Shown in pieces: positions 1 to 9,049 of a DNA stretch of 64,000 nt (the stretch's first letter is position 1; each line of letters opens with the position of its first letter). The notes beneath the pieces are model-generated. The model ran no database searches. It was not told where the DNA came from and saw only the letters and a program-made list of their open reading frames with translations. A program made the translations under genes and the position numbers. Source of the stretch: Parvibaculum lavamentivorans DS-1 (GTDB taxonomy: Bacteria; Pseudomonadota; Alphaproteobacteria; Parvibaculales; Parvibaculaceae); NCBI RefSeq assembly GCF_000017565.1, contig NC_009719.1:2835001-2899000 (forward strand), given 5' to 3'.

Positions 1-270
1 CGCTCGCGAACGAGTTCGTCGCCCGATCCTCTCCTGTTCCTATCGCCCCGCGCCACCTTCATTCTCCCTGACCATGGCCTGCGGCCTGTCTCCAATTGGT
101 ACAGGTTGCGGCGCAATCCGGTACGGCCCGGCCCACAGGGCACATTCCCAGTGCCCGCCTTTCGGGCCGTCCTCTTCTTATAACCCGCTGAAATTAAAAG
201 ATCATTTCAAATTCTCGCGCCTTGGACGCTCCCCCGAGGCGGCTGGTATGGCGCTTGCGGACAAGGGGGC

Positions 271-636
271 ATGACAAAGTTCGTTTTCAAATCGCTGATG
301 ATTGCCGGGGCCTTCCTGTTTTTCGGGGGACATCTGCCGCTGCCGGGAGATGCAGAGCTGGCGGTGCCGCAATTTGCCTGTGAGGCCGATCTCGGTTCCT
401 GCCGGCTTGGCGAGACGGAAGTCGCGCTCGGCGACCGTTCGCCGCTCATGGCGGCGCTGGCCGCGCGGGCACACGGCAACCCTGCCGAAGATTTCAGGCG
501 GTCGCTTGCCGATCCGCGCCTCGCCAGCCTGCTCGACGAACAGGTCATTCCGGATTTCGCGGTGGAGGCGGCACACACCCGCCTTGCGGCCGTTGCAACT
601 CAACTTATTGCGGGGATCGAAACCGGCGCCCGCTGA
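271..636 (+). CDS. Small exported protein of unknown function
   Basis: This 121-residue protein is not recognised. Residues 1-28 look like a signal peptide: Lys at positions 3 and 7, then a hydrophobic stretch (SLMIAGAFLFFGG), with possible cleavage near Gly-Asp-Ala. The remainder is Ala/Leu-rich and probably helical, with two Cys (CEADLGSC) that could form a disulfide in the periplasm. A purine-rich AAGGGGG lies just before the ATG. It precedes a small membrane-protein gene by 38 bp on the same strand, so the two may be cotranscribed. No catalytic motif is visible and no function is proposed. Confidence 0.55.
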   Translation: MTKFVFKSLMIAGAFLFFGGHLPLPGDAELAVPQFACEADLGSCRLGETEVALGDRSPLMAALAARAHGNPAEDFRRSLADPRLASLLDEQVIPDFAVEAAHTRLAAVATQLIAGIETGAR

Positions 637-674
637 GGCGGCCGGATCGAACGATACAGGGCGGACAGGGGCAC

Positions 675-986
675 ATGCATCAGTTTTCGGCACTATTCTT
701 CTCGGTCGCGACGGGCTTCATCGCGGCGGGTCTGGTCAGCAGCTTTTACAGACTGGTGACGAACAAGCCGCCGAGCTTCCAGCTCGCATCTGAGACGATG
801 CTTTGGCAGGTCGTTGGCATCGTCACGCTGATCTTCGCCGGGCCGACGGTCATCCTTCGCAATGCGCTGCGCGCGCAGGTGTTCGAGAACCGCCCGCCAT
901 TCTGGATGGTGCTTTCCGGCTGCATCGCGATGATGTGGAGCTTTCTCTCCGGCGTCTTCCTGCTCGGCGTGATGCTTTCAGCCTAA
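675..986 (+). CDS. Small integral membrane protein, unknown function
   Basis: A 103-residue protein with three likely membrane segments at about residues 5-23, 40-60 and 75-100. No catalytic motif is seen. Its spacing looks like that of small conserved alphaproteobacterial membrane proteins of unknown function. An AGGGG Shine-Dalgarno sits about 4 bases before the ATG. The stop codon overlaps the end of the convergent gene on the other strand by 4 bp. It is probably in the inner membrane and cotranscribed with the preceding small exported protein. Confidence 0.6.
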   Translation: MHQFSALFFSVATGFIAAGLVSSFYRLVTNKPPSFQLASETMLWQVVGIVTLIFAGPTVILRNALRAQVFENRPPFWMVLSGCIAMMWSFLSGVFLLGVMLSA

Positions 987-2044
987 GCTCTTTGCCGGCG
1001 GCCGCGCACCACGCGGCGGCCAAGCGCAGTCGCGAAGAGGGCGCCGATGCCCGCGACGATTGCCCAGACGAATTCAAGTGCGACCAGCAACAGATTCCAA
1101 GCGGTCTTGAAGGCCCGCAGGCTGGTCTTGCCGGTGATCTCGATGATACCGCGCGTCTTGGTGCCGAGTGTGCCGCTCATCTTCGTGACGCGGGCGAGAT
1201 CGTCGGCGCTATCCACATATCTCATGACACGCACGGTTTCGGCCGGGCCGACACTCTTTTCCAGCACCGCCACATCGTCGAGGATGGGGGTGATGCGGGC
1301 CATCGAAATGCCATCGGCATATTCGGTCACGGCGCGTCGCGTCGCCTGCGGATTGGTGAGATCCACTGCGCGGAGGGTGCCGCCGAGTTTCTCGAAATTG
1401 ACGGCTTCCTGGAGCGCCCGCGTCACGTCGCGCGTCAGGCCGGCGGTAATGGTGCCCGTCTTGCGGGCGATCTTGAGCAGGGAGACGCCGATGCGGGCGG
1501 GAAGGCCGCCGCCGCCGGTTGCGACTGTTGCCGTCGTCGCGGCGAGGCCGACGACCGACAGGCCGAGGATCATTTTTGAGTATTCCTCGCCCCGCGCGAG
1601 TTTCGCGCCTTCGGAGCCGATGTCGCGGACGTCGCCGATGACGGTGAGGTCCGATGCCACGGCGCCCATGAAGGCGGGCGTGTCGTTGCCCTCGCCAGTG
1701 ACGAAGCCTTGAGCGAAGCTCGTTGTATTGCGGGTGAGGCGGCGGGCATAGGCGTCTTCTGCTTCGAGGCGCATGGCCGTGTCGGCGTTGAGCGGCTCCT
1801 CGATATAGTTCGCGATTTCGGCATACATCACGGCATCGTCATAGGCGTTTTCGTCGAGCGCCTTGTCGATGCGGCGGCTCAGATCCGCGCCGCTGGTCTC
1901 CTGCCGCAGCTCCGCAATGATGAAGGGTTCGGCGGGAATTTCATCATCCGCCACATAGTCATCAAGCAGGCCTTGCTGAAAGGCGAACAAGAATACAAGC
2001 GGCAGGACGAGCAGGAAAATGACGAGAGTGAAGAGAAATCGCAT
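983..2044 (-). CDS. Membrane-anchored protein of unknown function
   Basis: A 353-residue protein whose ATG at 2044 begins an obvious N-terminal membrane anchor (MRFLFTLVIFLLVLPLVFLF). The same frame stays open further upstream, but that part overlaps the coding region of the neighbouring PhoX-family gene and has no matching features, so I reject it. Residues 20-80 are acidic and helical. A glycine-rich hydrophobic stretch (LGLSVVGLAATTATVATGG) lies mid-protein, and a second hydrophobic helix lies near the C-terminus before a basic tail (RRVVRGRRQR). It sits 112 bp downstream of the PhoX-family gene on the same strand. The family is not recognised. Confidence 0.65.
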   Translation of the reverse strand: MRFLFTLVIFLLVLPLVFLFAFQQGLLDDYVADDEIPAEPFIIAELRQETSGADLSRRIDKALDENAYDDAVMYAEIANYIEEPLNADTAMRLEAEDAYARRLTRNTTSFAQGFVTGEGNDTPAFMGAVASDLTVIGDVRDIGSEGAKLARGEEYSKMILGLSVVGLAATTATVATGGGGLPARIGVSLLKIARKTGTITAGLTRDVTRALQEAVNFEKLGGTLRAVDLTNPQATRRAVTEYADGISMARITPILDDVAVLEKSVGPAETVRVMRYVDSADDLARVTKMSGTLGTKTRGIIEITGKTSLRAFKTAWNLLLVALEFVWAIVAGIGALFATALGRRVVRGRRQRA

Positions 2045-2156
2045 ACAGGAACGCCCATGCTGAAAGCCGCGTGGCAAGCTTGGGCCATCATGGCCCCATA
2101 CGCAACCCGCGGCTCGGGACCTGGTTCCATCCGGGAGCGGAAGTGCCGTCCACGGA

Positions 2157-4148
2157 TCAGCCGCCGACAGGGCCGCCATTCTTCGCCGTGATGACGAGAA
2201 CCGAGGGCCGGGGCGGCATGGCGGCATCGAAATCGGGCCAGCGTGTTGCCGGATCCTCGAATGTGGAGGTGCGCTCGAAGCCCTTGAAGCTTTTCGTTCC
2301 GTCGGCGCCTGGATGCTGAACGGCGAGGAAGAGCGTGGTGCCGTCGGGGGTGAAGCAGGGGCCACATACTTCGGCGCCGATGGGCGCACGGAAGATGCGC
2401 CGCGCGAGGCCGCGCTTTTCGCCCTGCGTTGCCAGAGCATAGAGCCCATCGGCCCCGCCTGAGGAGGCGCTCCAGCCGGACCCCTGGTCGGTCGCGACCC
2501 AGAGGCGGCCTTTCGCGTCCACCTCCATGTTGTCAGGACAGGTGAACCAGCCGTTCTCACCCGTATCGGGATGCCACGCCGCTCCAATGGCGGGGAAGCG
2601 CGGATCGCCGCATTTGACGATGAGCGTCCAGGCGAAATTCTCCGCACCGTGATCGCCACCTTCGGGTTCCATCTCGACGATCTGGCCCCAGAGATTTGCG
2701 GCGCGCGGGTTTACGGCGTCCACCTGTTCGGGCGCTCGCTCCTTCGAGTTGGTGAGCGCGACATAGATTTTGCCGGTGGCGGGGCTGGGGGTCACATCTT
2801 CAGGGCGGTCGAGCGGGGTTGCCCCGAGAATATCGGCCGCGCGGCGCGCTTCGATCAGCACATCCGCCTGGGAGGCGAAGCCATTCGTCTCGTCGAGGCC
2901 GTTTTGTCCGTGCACGAGCGGCAGCCATCTGCCGCCGTCTTCCTCGAAGCGGGCGACATATAATGTGCCATTGTCGAGGAGATCTGCATTCGCCGCGCGA
3001 TCGCCGGCATCGACCATTCCGGCGGTGACGAATTTGTAGAGATATTCGAACTGCTGGTCGTCGCCCATGTAAACGACGAGGCGGCCATCCTTCGTCAGCG
3101 CGTTCTCGCAGCCTTCATGCTTGAAGCGGCCGAGCGCCGTACGCTTGACCGGCGTGGAGGCGGGATCGAGCGGATCGACCTCCACCACCCAGCCATAACG
3201 GTTTGGCTCTCGCGGTTCGGCGGCGAGGTCGAACCGCTTGTGATAGGCACCCCAGGGATAGGCGCGGCCGGCGGGGAAACCCATGCGTTCATGGTTTGCG
3301 GCTTCCGCCTCGTCGGAGGGCTGGCCGATGAAGTAGAAGTTGAAGTTCTCCTCCGACATAAGCCATGTGCCCCAAGGCGTGATGCCGCCGGCGCAGTTGT
3401 TGAACGTACCCATGACATTGTGACCGGTGGGGTCCTCGCTCGTCTGCAGGCGCGGATGGCCGGCGGCCGGGCCGGAGATGCTCATGGTGGTGGAGAGCGG
3501 AGTGATGCGGCGGTTGTATTTGCTTTCCGTCACGACCTGCCAGTTGCCGTTGCCGTCGCGCGCGACCTCGACGATCGTTCCGCCATGCGCGGCCATCGAT
3601 ATTTCCGCGATGCGGCGCGTGTAGAACTCGCGCGGGTCCGCGTCAGCCATGCCCGCATGCATGAGATCGTCATTGGTATATTCGTGATGGATGCAGAGCA
3701 GGCCGCGATCGCTGGCGTTCGACCCATAGGGCAGGGGAATGAAGCCGATGTAGTCGTTGTTGTAGCCGAACTGTGCAAGCTGAGAAGCGGCGCTCTGTTC
3801 GAGGACGTTGAAGGGCGGAGCGCCCGGCAGGACGGGGTCGCCCCAGCGGATGAGGATGCCGGCGTTGTGATCCGCGGCTATGTGGTGGGTTTCGTCGATG
3901 CCGTGCGGCACTTCCTCGAAACCGAAAATATCATCGGGCGTGTATTGGGGCGTGTCGTCACAGGCTGCGAGCGAGAGGATGGCGGGCGAAACCGTGGCGA
4001 GGAGAGCCGCCTTGCCGAAGCCGGAGAGGAGATCGCGCCGGCCGATGCGGCGTTGCCAGAGCGTGGCGAGCGAGGGCGCGGTTGCGCGCGCCACCGGCTC
4101 GTCGTCCGCGGCTTCGAGTTGCTCGCCTCGCGAATCGCACTCACTCAT
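2157..4148 (-). CDS. PhoX-family (DUF839) Tat-exported phosphatase-like protein
   Basis: A 663-residue protein with a twin-arginine signal (RRDLLSGFGKAALL, RR at residues 37-38) followed by an Ala-rich stretch ending in LAAC (Cys 63), a possible lipobox. The mature part has DUF839/PhoX hallmarks: the HGIDETHHIAADH region, IHHEYTNDD, the late EGCENALTKDGRLVVYMGDD segment, and NMEVDAKGRLWVATDQGS near the end. PhoX enzymes are periplasmic or surface phosphomonoesterases that use Ca and Fe, folded in the cytoplasm and exported by Tat. Substrate cannot be told from sequence, because many DUF839 proteins are untested. Two CTGT-type half-sites lie upstream at 4202-4222, but their spacing does not match a standard Pho box. 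Confidence 0.85.
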   Translation of the reverse strand: MSECDSRGEQLEAADDEPVARATAPSLATLWQRRIGRRDLLSGFGKAALLATVSPAILSLAACDDTPQYTPDDIFGFEEVPHGIDETHHIAADHNAGILIRWGDPVLPGAPPFNVLEQSAASQLAQFGYNNDYIGFIPLPYGSNASDRGLLCIHHEYTNDDLMHAGMADADPREFYTRRIAEISMAAHGGTIVEVARDGNGNWQVVTESKYNRRITPLSTTMSISGPAAGHPRLQTSEDPTGHNVMGTFNNCAGGITPWGTWLMSEENFNFYFIGQPSDEAEAANHERMGFPAGRAYPWGAYHKRFDLAAEPREPNRYGWVVEVDPLDPASTPVKRTALGRFKHEGCENALTKDGRLVVYMGDDQQFEYLYKFVTAGMVDAGDRAANADLLDNGTLYVARFEEDGGRWLPLVHGQNGLDETNGFASQADVLIEARRAADILGATPLDRPEDVTPSPATGKIYVALTNSKERAPEQVDAVNPRAANLWGQIVEMEPEGGDHGAENFAWTLIVKCGDPRFPAIGAAWHPDTGENGWFTCPDNMEVDAKGRLWVATDQGSGWSASSGGADGLYALATQGEKRGLARRIFRAPIGAEVCGPCFTPDGTTLFLAVQHPGADGTKSFKGFERTSTFEDPATRWPDFDAAMPPRPSVLVITAKNGGPVGG

Positions 4149-4295
4149 CCTTCAGCCCCCGTTTCGTATACCCAACCCTAGGCTTCCGCCTTGACGCTCC
4201 GATGACAGCCTTGTTTTACAGCGTTTCGCAAGTCTCGTCTCCCGGCCGCGCCCGTGCCATAGTCGCATCAAAAGCAACCGTCAGGGAGAAAGCTC

Positions 4296-4826
4296 ATGCC
4301 CGTCTATGCTATCGGCGATACGAAACCGATCCTGCCCGCTGCCGGCGACTACTGGATCGCGCCCAATGCCGAAGTCATGGGTAATGTGAAGCTGGAGAAG
4401 AATGCCAGCGTCTGGTTCGGCGCGGTGCTGCGCGGCGACAACGACCTCATCACCATCGGCGAAAACTCCAACGTACAGGACGGCTCGGTTCTGCATACCG
4501 ATCCCGGTTCCGCTCTCACGATCGGGCGCGACGTCACCATCGGCCATATGGTCATGCTGCATGGCTGCACCATCGGCGACGGAAGCCTCATCGGTATCGG
4601 CAGCATCGTTCTCAACAATACGAAAATCGGCAAGGGCTGCCTGATCGGCGCGAATACATTGATTTCGGAAGGCAAGGATATCCCGGACTATTCGATGGTG
4701 CTCGGCTCGCCCGGCAAGATCGTTCGTACACTGGATAAGGAAACCGCAGAGGCGCTGCGTCTGTCCGCCGATCATTACGTCCAGAACTGGAAACGCTACG
4801 CCGCCGGACTGAAGCGGATCGACTGA
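4296..4826 (+). CDS. Gamma-carbonic anhydrase family protein
   Basis: A 176-residue left-handed beta-helix protein built from hexapeptide repeats such as [18 protein letters not shown] and IGKGCL. The metal-site histidines of the gamma-carbonic anhydrase/YrdA group are visible as LHTDPGS and GHMVMLHGC, which would bind a metal at the trimer interface. Activity as a carbonic anhydrase is possible but not proven for this subgroup. A GGGAGA Shine-Dalgarno lies 8 bases before the ATG. The stop overlaps the next start as TGATG, so it is translationally coupled to the DUF192 lipoprotein gene. Confidence 0.88.
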   Translation: MPVYAIGDTKPILPAAGDYWIAPNAEVMGNVKLEKNASVWFGAVLRGDNDLITIGENSNVQDGSVLHTDPGSALTIGRDVTIGHMVMLHGCTIGDGSLIGIGSIVLNNTKIGKGCLIGANTLISEGKDIPDYSMVLGSPGKIVRTLDKETAEALRLSADHYVQNWKRYAAGLKRID

Positions 4827-5299
4827 TGCGCATATATGCCTTTTTGATGGTGCTTGGCGCCGTTCTTGTTTCATCCGGATGTACGGAGAAGCCGGGGCAG
4901 GACGCCAACCTAACGATCGAGACGGCAGGCGGCGAGGTGCATGAATTCATCGTGGAGCTTGCTGTCGACGACGAGGAGCAGCAGCGGGGGCTGATGTTCC
5001 GCGAGAAGCTGGCCGATGAGCGGGGCATGCTTTTCTTTTATCCGCGATGCGACACGGCGCAGTTCTGGATGAAGAATACCTACATCCCCCTCGACATGAT
5101 CTTCATCGAAGCGGATGGGCGGATTTCCGGGATCGAGCGGAATACGGAGCCGGAAACACTCGCCATCTATCGCTCGGCCGGACCGGTAAACGGTGTGCTC
5201 GAAATAAATGGCGGGCTGACGCAGCGTCTGGGCATTGCCGAGGGAGACTATGTCCGCCATCCGTGGTTCGGCGAGGGCGGCAAGGCTACTTGCGGCTGA
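4826..5299 (+). CDS. DUF192 domain lipoprotein
   Basis: A 157-residue protein with a lipoprotein signal ending in LVSSGC (Cys 19). The mature part is a complete DUF192 domain with the typical segments VDDEEQQRGLMFRE, FFYP, FWMKNTYIPLDMIF and VLEINGG. DUF192 proteins are small beta-rich proteins of unknown biochemical role, often secreted or periplasmic. The start overlaps the stop of the carbonic-anhydrase-like gene by one base, so translation is probably coupled. Membrane location is inferred from the lipobox. Confidence 0.88.
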   Translation: MRIYAFLMVLGAVLVSSGCTEKPGQDANLTIETAGGEVHEFIVELAVDDEEQQRGLMFREKLADERGMLFFYPRCDTAQFWMKNTYIPLDMIFIEADGRISGIERNTEPETLAIYRSAGPVNGVLEINGGLTQRLGIAEGDYVRHPWFGEGGKATCG

Positions 5300-5360
5300 T
5301 TTTATCGGCTAGACTGCGCGCAACACATATTCCGTCAAAACCAGAACATCGGGAGGGGCC

Positions 5361-6185
5361 ATGAGCCAGGCACAGGCGGCGACGCAGGAAGCACAGGAAG
5401 TTCTCTACGGCGTGGATGGGCACATAGCGACCATCACGCTCAATGCGCCCGAGCGCATGAACACGATTTCGGGTCCGATGCTGAACCAGCTCACAAAGCG
5501 TCTTCAGGAAGCGGACGCGGACCCGGAGGTGCGCTGCGTGATCCTTACCGGCGCTGGCCGCGCATTCTGCGCCGGGCTCGACCTTCGCGCGCAGACACAG
5601 GGCGGCGGCCTTTCGATCGGCTCGAGTGGCGGTGTCACCTCGACGACGCTTGATCTCAAGAACACGCCGCCCACCGTGCTGCAGGAAATGGAAACGCCGA
5701 CGATCTGCGCCGTAAATGGTGGCGCTGCCGGTTATGGCATGGATACGGCGCTCGGTTGCGACATCCGGATCATGGGCCGGTCGGCGAAACTCGCGGCGGC
5801 CTTCTGCAAGCGCGGTCTTGTGCCGGAATCGGGCGGCACATGGTATCTTCCGCGCCTCATCGGCTGGTCGAAAGCGGCTGAGCTGATCTTTACGGGCCGT
5901 ACCTTGTCGGCGGATGAAACGGTCGCATGGGGCCTTGCTTCCGAAGTTGTCGAGGATGCGGAGCTGATGGCGCGCGCACGCGCGGTTGCCGGAGAGATCG
6001 CAGCCAATGCGCCGCTCGCCGTGAAGGCAGCGAAGCGGATGATGCGCATGGGGCTCAACGAGCCTTTCCCGGAGCATGTGCATCACGTCTATCTTCAGCT
6101 TCTGCCGCTGATGCGGACGGAAGACGTGAAAGAGGGAATGATGGCATTCGTCGAGAAACGGGAGCCAAAGTTCAAGGGCAGGTGA
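5361..6185 (+). CDS. Enoyl-CoA hydratase/isomerase (crotonase) family protein
   Basis: A 274-residue crotonase-fold protein. Oxyanion-hole segments are visible: AGRAFCAGLDLRA for the first loop and NGGAAGYGMDTALGCD for the second. One catalytic-type acid is retained in the region KRGLVPESGGTW, and the C-terminus (KRMMRMGL, FVEKREPKFKGR) is typical of the family. These enzymes hydrate or isomerise enoyl-CoA thioesters in the cytoplasm, usually in beta-oxidation or aromatic-acid catabolism; the substrate here is unknown. A strong GGGAGGGG Shine-Dalgarno supports the ATG. The longer insert after the first loop (TQGGGLSIGSSGG) is flexible and Gly-rich. Confidence 0.9.
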   Translation: MSQAQAATQEAQEVLYGVDGHIATITLNAPERMNTISGPMLNQLTKRLQEADADPEVRCVILTGAGRAFCAGLDLRAQTQGGGLSIGSSGGVTSTTLDLKNTPPTVLQEMETPTICAVNGGAAGYGMDTALGCDIRIMGRSAKLAAAFCKRGLVPESGGTWYLPRLIGWSKAAELIFTGRTLSADETVAWGLASEVVEDAELMARARAVAGEIAANAPLAVKAAKRMMRMGLNEPFPEHVHHVYLQLLPLMRTEDVKEGMMAFVEKREPKFKGR

Positions 6186-6263
6186 TCGCCGCCACTGCGG
6201 TGAATGCTGTAGAGTTGGCGTCTGAAGTGGCGGTGCTGGACGCCCGGAGAGTAGCAAAGACGA

Positions 6264-7427
6264 ATGATATGGGGGCTGGCCGCGACTTTCGCGGCAACGG
6301 AGACTTGGGCGAGGGCAAGATGCATAGCGGCGGCTTTGCTGGCTTTCATCATGCTTGCGCCGCCTTCGGGCGCGGCAGAGTTTGGCGGCGGTTTCGACGG
6401 GATCGGCGAGGCGGCAGGTATGACGCTCACGCTGACGCAATCCGAAAAGCGGGTCGTCGGCCGGTTCACTACGCCGGGCGGGACGGGTTACACGCTGAAC
6501 GGCGAGCGTGCGGACGTATATGAGGGTAGTGCGCAGGGTGCGCTGCGAGCCGTGGGCGCGGATAATGACGGCGCTTTCTTCCATATCGAGGAGCGGCCGC
6601 TCGGCCTGCAGTTCCTCTTCATTCCGGCCGGGGCTGACGGTACGCCGGACCTTGGCTCGGCGCGGGAATATTCATTTCTGAAGCGCGGCGTACGGCCGAC
6701 CATCACCGCGGAAGAGGAGAAGCGATACCGTCCGGCGCCTTCGGAGCCTGTCGATATTCTTGTGTTTCTCGACGGCTTTCGCGGCTGGAGCCCCAGCGAT
6801 ACGGCGCGGCTTTATGCGCAACTCGACGACCGCAACCGCGGCCTCATCCTTCTTTACGACCATGCGACGGCGGAACTGATGTGGCGCATTTGCGAGGCGG
6901 CGCCTGCCGAGGCATCGCTTGAAGCGATCAGGCTTGCGGAAATGCAGGAGCGGCAACACACGGAATGCACCGCCTATCTGCAGCTGGTGGAAGCGGCGCG
7001 CAACGGGGGACTCTTTCCGGAATTTCTCAGGCGCTCGCAGTTTCAGCTCGAGCTGGTGCGCGCGACGGTGTTATGCGACCGCCGGGAAACCGCCGCCGCC
7101 CGTTGTGCTGATGTAAGTGCACTTGGCGCCCCGCTCATTCTGCGGTGGCGGCGCGCCGAAGCCATTATGGGCGGGCTTGTGCCGGCGGACCAGCGCGTGG
7201 CAGCGCAGCCCACCGCTGAAACAGAAGAAGCGATACCTGAGGAGGCCCCTTCTGGCACCGGGCTAGCCGTGCCGCCGGAGATACAAGGTCCCGTGCCGCT
7301 TGCACGACCGGGCGGCAACCCTTCCACAGCGGAGGGCGAGTTCGTTTCGGATTTCGAGCCGGATGTCGCGGCCACACAGGCCCGCGAGGCGGCAAATTAT
7401 CGTCTGCCGCTTGCGAGGCCGCGCTAG
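6264..7427 (+). CDS. Exported protein of unknown function
   Basis: A 387-residue protein with a hydrophobic stretch at about residues 20-38 ending APPSGAA, read as a signal peptide. The extended n-region before it is unusual, so the true start may be a little later. Residues 39-150 form a beta-rich module (GMTLTLTQSEKRVVGRF) resembling small exported lipocalin-like domains. The central part is helical and has three Cys. The C-terminal third is Pro/Ala/Glu-rich and low complexity, ending RLPLARPR. It is convergent with the FKBP gene, 18 bp apart. The family is not recognised and no function is assigned. Confidence 0.6.
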   Translation: MIWGLAATFAATETWARARCIAAALLAFIMLAPPSGAAEFGGGFDGIGEAAGMTLTLTQSEKRVVGRFTTPGGTGYTLNGERADVYEGSAQGALRAVGADNDGAFFHIEERPLGLQFLFIPAGADGTPDLGSAREYSFLKRGVRPTITAEEEKRYRPAPSEPVDILVFLDGFRGWSPSDTARLYAQLDDRNRGLILLYDHATAELMWRICEAAPAEASLEAIRLAEMQERQHTECTAYLQLVEAARNGGLFPEFLRRSQFQLELVRATVLCDRRETAAARCADVSALGAPLILRWRRAEAIMGGLVPADQRVAAQPTAETEEAIPEEAPSGTGLAVPPEIQGPVPLARPGGNPSTAEGEFVSDFEPDVAATQAREAANYRLPLARPR

Positions 7428-7445
7428 CCGGATTCTCAGTCGCCG

Positions 7446-7871
7446 TCAGGCGACCGCAACGAGCTGGATCTCGAAGGTGAGGTCCTCGCCCGCAAGCGGA
7501 TGATTGGCGTCGAGCCGCACCACGTTGTCGTTCACTTCCGTTACGACGAGCGCAATTTCGCGTCCATCTCCGCCGCTCGCCGTCAGGCGCATGCCTGTTT
7601 GCGGCTCGAGTTCCGGCGGAAGCTCGGTGCGGGGGATATCCTGCACAAGGCGGGGATCATGCTCACCATAAGCTTCCTGCGAAGCAATGGTCACGCTTTT
7701 CGTGTCGCCCGGTTCCATGCCAACGACTGCGTTTTCGAAACCGGCAATGACCATCTGGCTGCCGATCGCGAATTCTATGGGTTCACCGCCCTGGCTCGAG
7801 TCGAACACCGTGCCGTCTTTCAGTTTGCCAGTGTAATGCACCCGAACCTTGTCGCCATTCTGTGCTGCCAT
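7446..7871 (-). CDS. FKBP-type peptidyl-prolyl isomerase (SlyD-like)
   Basis: This FKBP-fold prolyl isomerase starts GDKVRVHYTGKLKDGTVFDS, followed by EPIEFAIGSQMVIAGFE and a SlyD-type insert-in-flap chaperone domain (SVTIASQEAYGEHDPRLVQD to the NHPLAGEDLTFEI motif). These enzymes help proline isomerisation and folding in the cytoplasm. SlyD's metal-binding His-rich tail is absent. I chose the second ATG at 7871 because an AAAGG lies about 7 bases upstream. The first ATG, at 7895, has its AAAGG only 2 bases away. It lies just downstream of the terminator of the GYF-domain gene, so it has its own promoter. Confidence 0.9.
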   Translation of the reverse strand: MAAQNGDKVRVHYTGKLKDGTVFDSSQGGEPIEFAIGSQMVIAGFENAVVGMEPGDTKSVTIASQEAYGEHDPRLVQDIPRTELPPELEPQTGMRLTASGGDGREIALVVTEVNDNVVRLDANHPLAGEDLTFEIQLVAVA

Positions 7872-7954
7872 TTGCGTGCCTTTCCGCGCGGCCATGTCCT
7901 TTTGGCCAAGGTCCGCGCTATTGATGTATCAGCGGGCCGATCAGACCTGATTAA

Positions 7955-7990
7955 AACGAAAAAGGCCTTCAGGTGTTGCACCTGAAGGCC
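7955..7990 (-). terminator. Rho-independent terminator of the GYF-domain gene
   Basis: A perfect 12-bp stem (7964-7975 with 7979-7990; arm GGCCTTCAGGTG) with a 3-base loop. Read on the minus strand it is followed by TTTTTCGTTTT. It lies 58 bases past the stop of the minus-strand gene at 8049-8858 and separates it from the FKBP gene. Confidence 0.9.
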
Positions 7991-8048
7991 CCCAAATCAT
8001 CGCCACACAAACTTTAACAGCCGAAGGCGGGCGTGGCCACCTTTCGGA

Positions 8049-8858
8049 TCAATAAGTCCTGCGCCAAACGCGGCGGATTTTCGCGTCAACTTCCGGGCCC
8101 ATCGAGCTCCAGGCTGTACGATCGCGCGTTGTGTCGGCGATGAACATGCTGTCGGAACGGCCGATATAGGGGCTCAGATCATTGAGCAGGCCGGGCGCTG
8201 TCGCGTCCGTGTTCACGCACCAGACATTTGCGGCGAGCTTGTAGGCGGGTCCAAGCGACATGATCGCCTGCTCCAGCGGGCCTGCGAAGCGCGCCTTGAT
8301 GTCCATGATGATGAGGAAGTTTGCCGTTTCGGGCTGCTTGCGTCTGTCGACCTGGCCCTTGGCTGGGCCGTAGACACGGCGTTCATCGGCGGGCTGGGTG
8401 ATAGAGGCAGGTTCCGCGAAGGGCCGATCCTGTTGCCCGGGTTCATCCGCCGCAGCAACGGGATCGGCCTCGTCGCGTTCCGTCAGATCTGTGTCTTCCG
8501 CCCTGACGGCAGTTTCATGCGCCGCTTCCGCGGGGGATTGGGGCTGCAGCGCTTCCGGGTCAACGCTCGCGTCTGCATCCGGTTCCGCTTCAGGCTGGGA
8601 AAGATTTCGAAGAAGTTCGGCGAAAAGCGGCAGGTCGATCGCATAGCGCCACATGCCGGCGCCGGCGGGTGTTCCTTCGGGCGCGAGCAGGCTGTGCTCC
8701 GCGACACGGCCTTCGGCGACATAGGTCTTCATCGTTTCGAAGCTGTAGGGCCCGTAAACGCGGTCGCCATACTTCAACACCCACCGTTGTGCGGCGGCAT
8801 TGTCGACGCTCGGCTGGGACGATATTTCGTTTGTTTGCGCCATGTCGGTCTGCGCCAT
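8049..8858 (-). CDS. GYF-domain protein with acidic linker and conserved C-terminal domain
   Basis: A 269-residue three-part protein. Residues 24-75 match a GYF_2-type domain (WVLKYGDRVYGPYSFETMK, then LLAPEGTPAGAGMWRYA), which in other proteins binds proline-rich peptides. Residues 85-165 are an Ala/Glu/Asp/Pro-rich disordered linker. Residues 175-269 form a compact domain (NFLIIMDIKARF, LGPAYKLAANVWCVNTDATA, SDSMFIADTTRDRTAW) with the alternating pattern of a small ferredoxin-like fold, reminiscent of SinR-like proteins, though that is only an impression. There is no signal peptide, so it is probably cytoplasmic. It ends with a strong terminator and looks monocistronic. Confidence 0.75.
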   Translation of the reverse strand: MAQTDMAQTNEISSQPSVDNAAAQRWVLKYGDRVYGPYSFETMKTYVAEGRVAEHSLLAPEGTPAGAGMWRYAIDLPLFAELLRNLSQPEAEPDADASVDPEALQPQSPAEAAHETAVRAEDTDLTERDEADPVAAADEPGQQDRPFAEPASITQPADERRVYGPAKGQVDRRKQPETANFLIIMDIKARFAGPLEQAIMSLGPAYKLAANVWCVNTDATAPGLLNDLSPYIGRSDSMFIADTTRDRTAWSSMGPEVDAKIRRVWRRTY

Positions 8859-9049
8859 CGCTCTTCATTCATGAGATTGGAGGATCGCTCGCGCGACCCT
8901 TGAACCGGTTTTCTGTTTCTATTTTTAGAGAATTTTGGTTACCGCAACGTCAACGCGCGACGCTTGCCGGGGTCGGGACAACGAGGCAAAGTCCCCTCCG
9001 AAGCGCATTAGAAGCGCCAATGATTAATAGATTTTAACGGGAAACGCCG

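Noticed and set aside
74-274. A 66-codon frame at the left edge
   Set aside because: It has no Shine-Dalgarno or domain and overlaps the start of the next gene. I see nothing functional in 1-270.
983-2659. A longer 558-residue version of the membrane-anchored protein starting at 2659
   Set aside because: The extra 205 residues overlap the PhoX-family coding region antiparallel in frame terms and are Ser/Arg/Pro-rich; the true start at 2044 begins a membrane helix.
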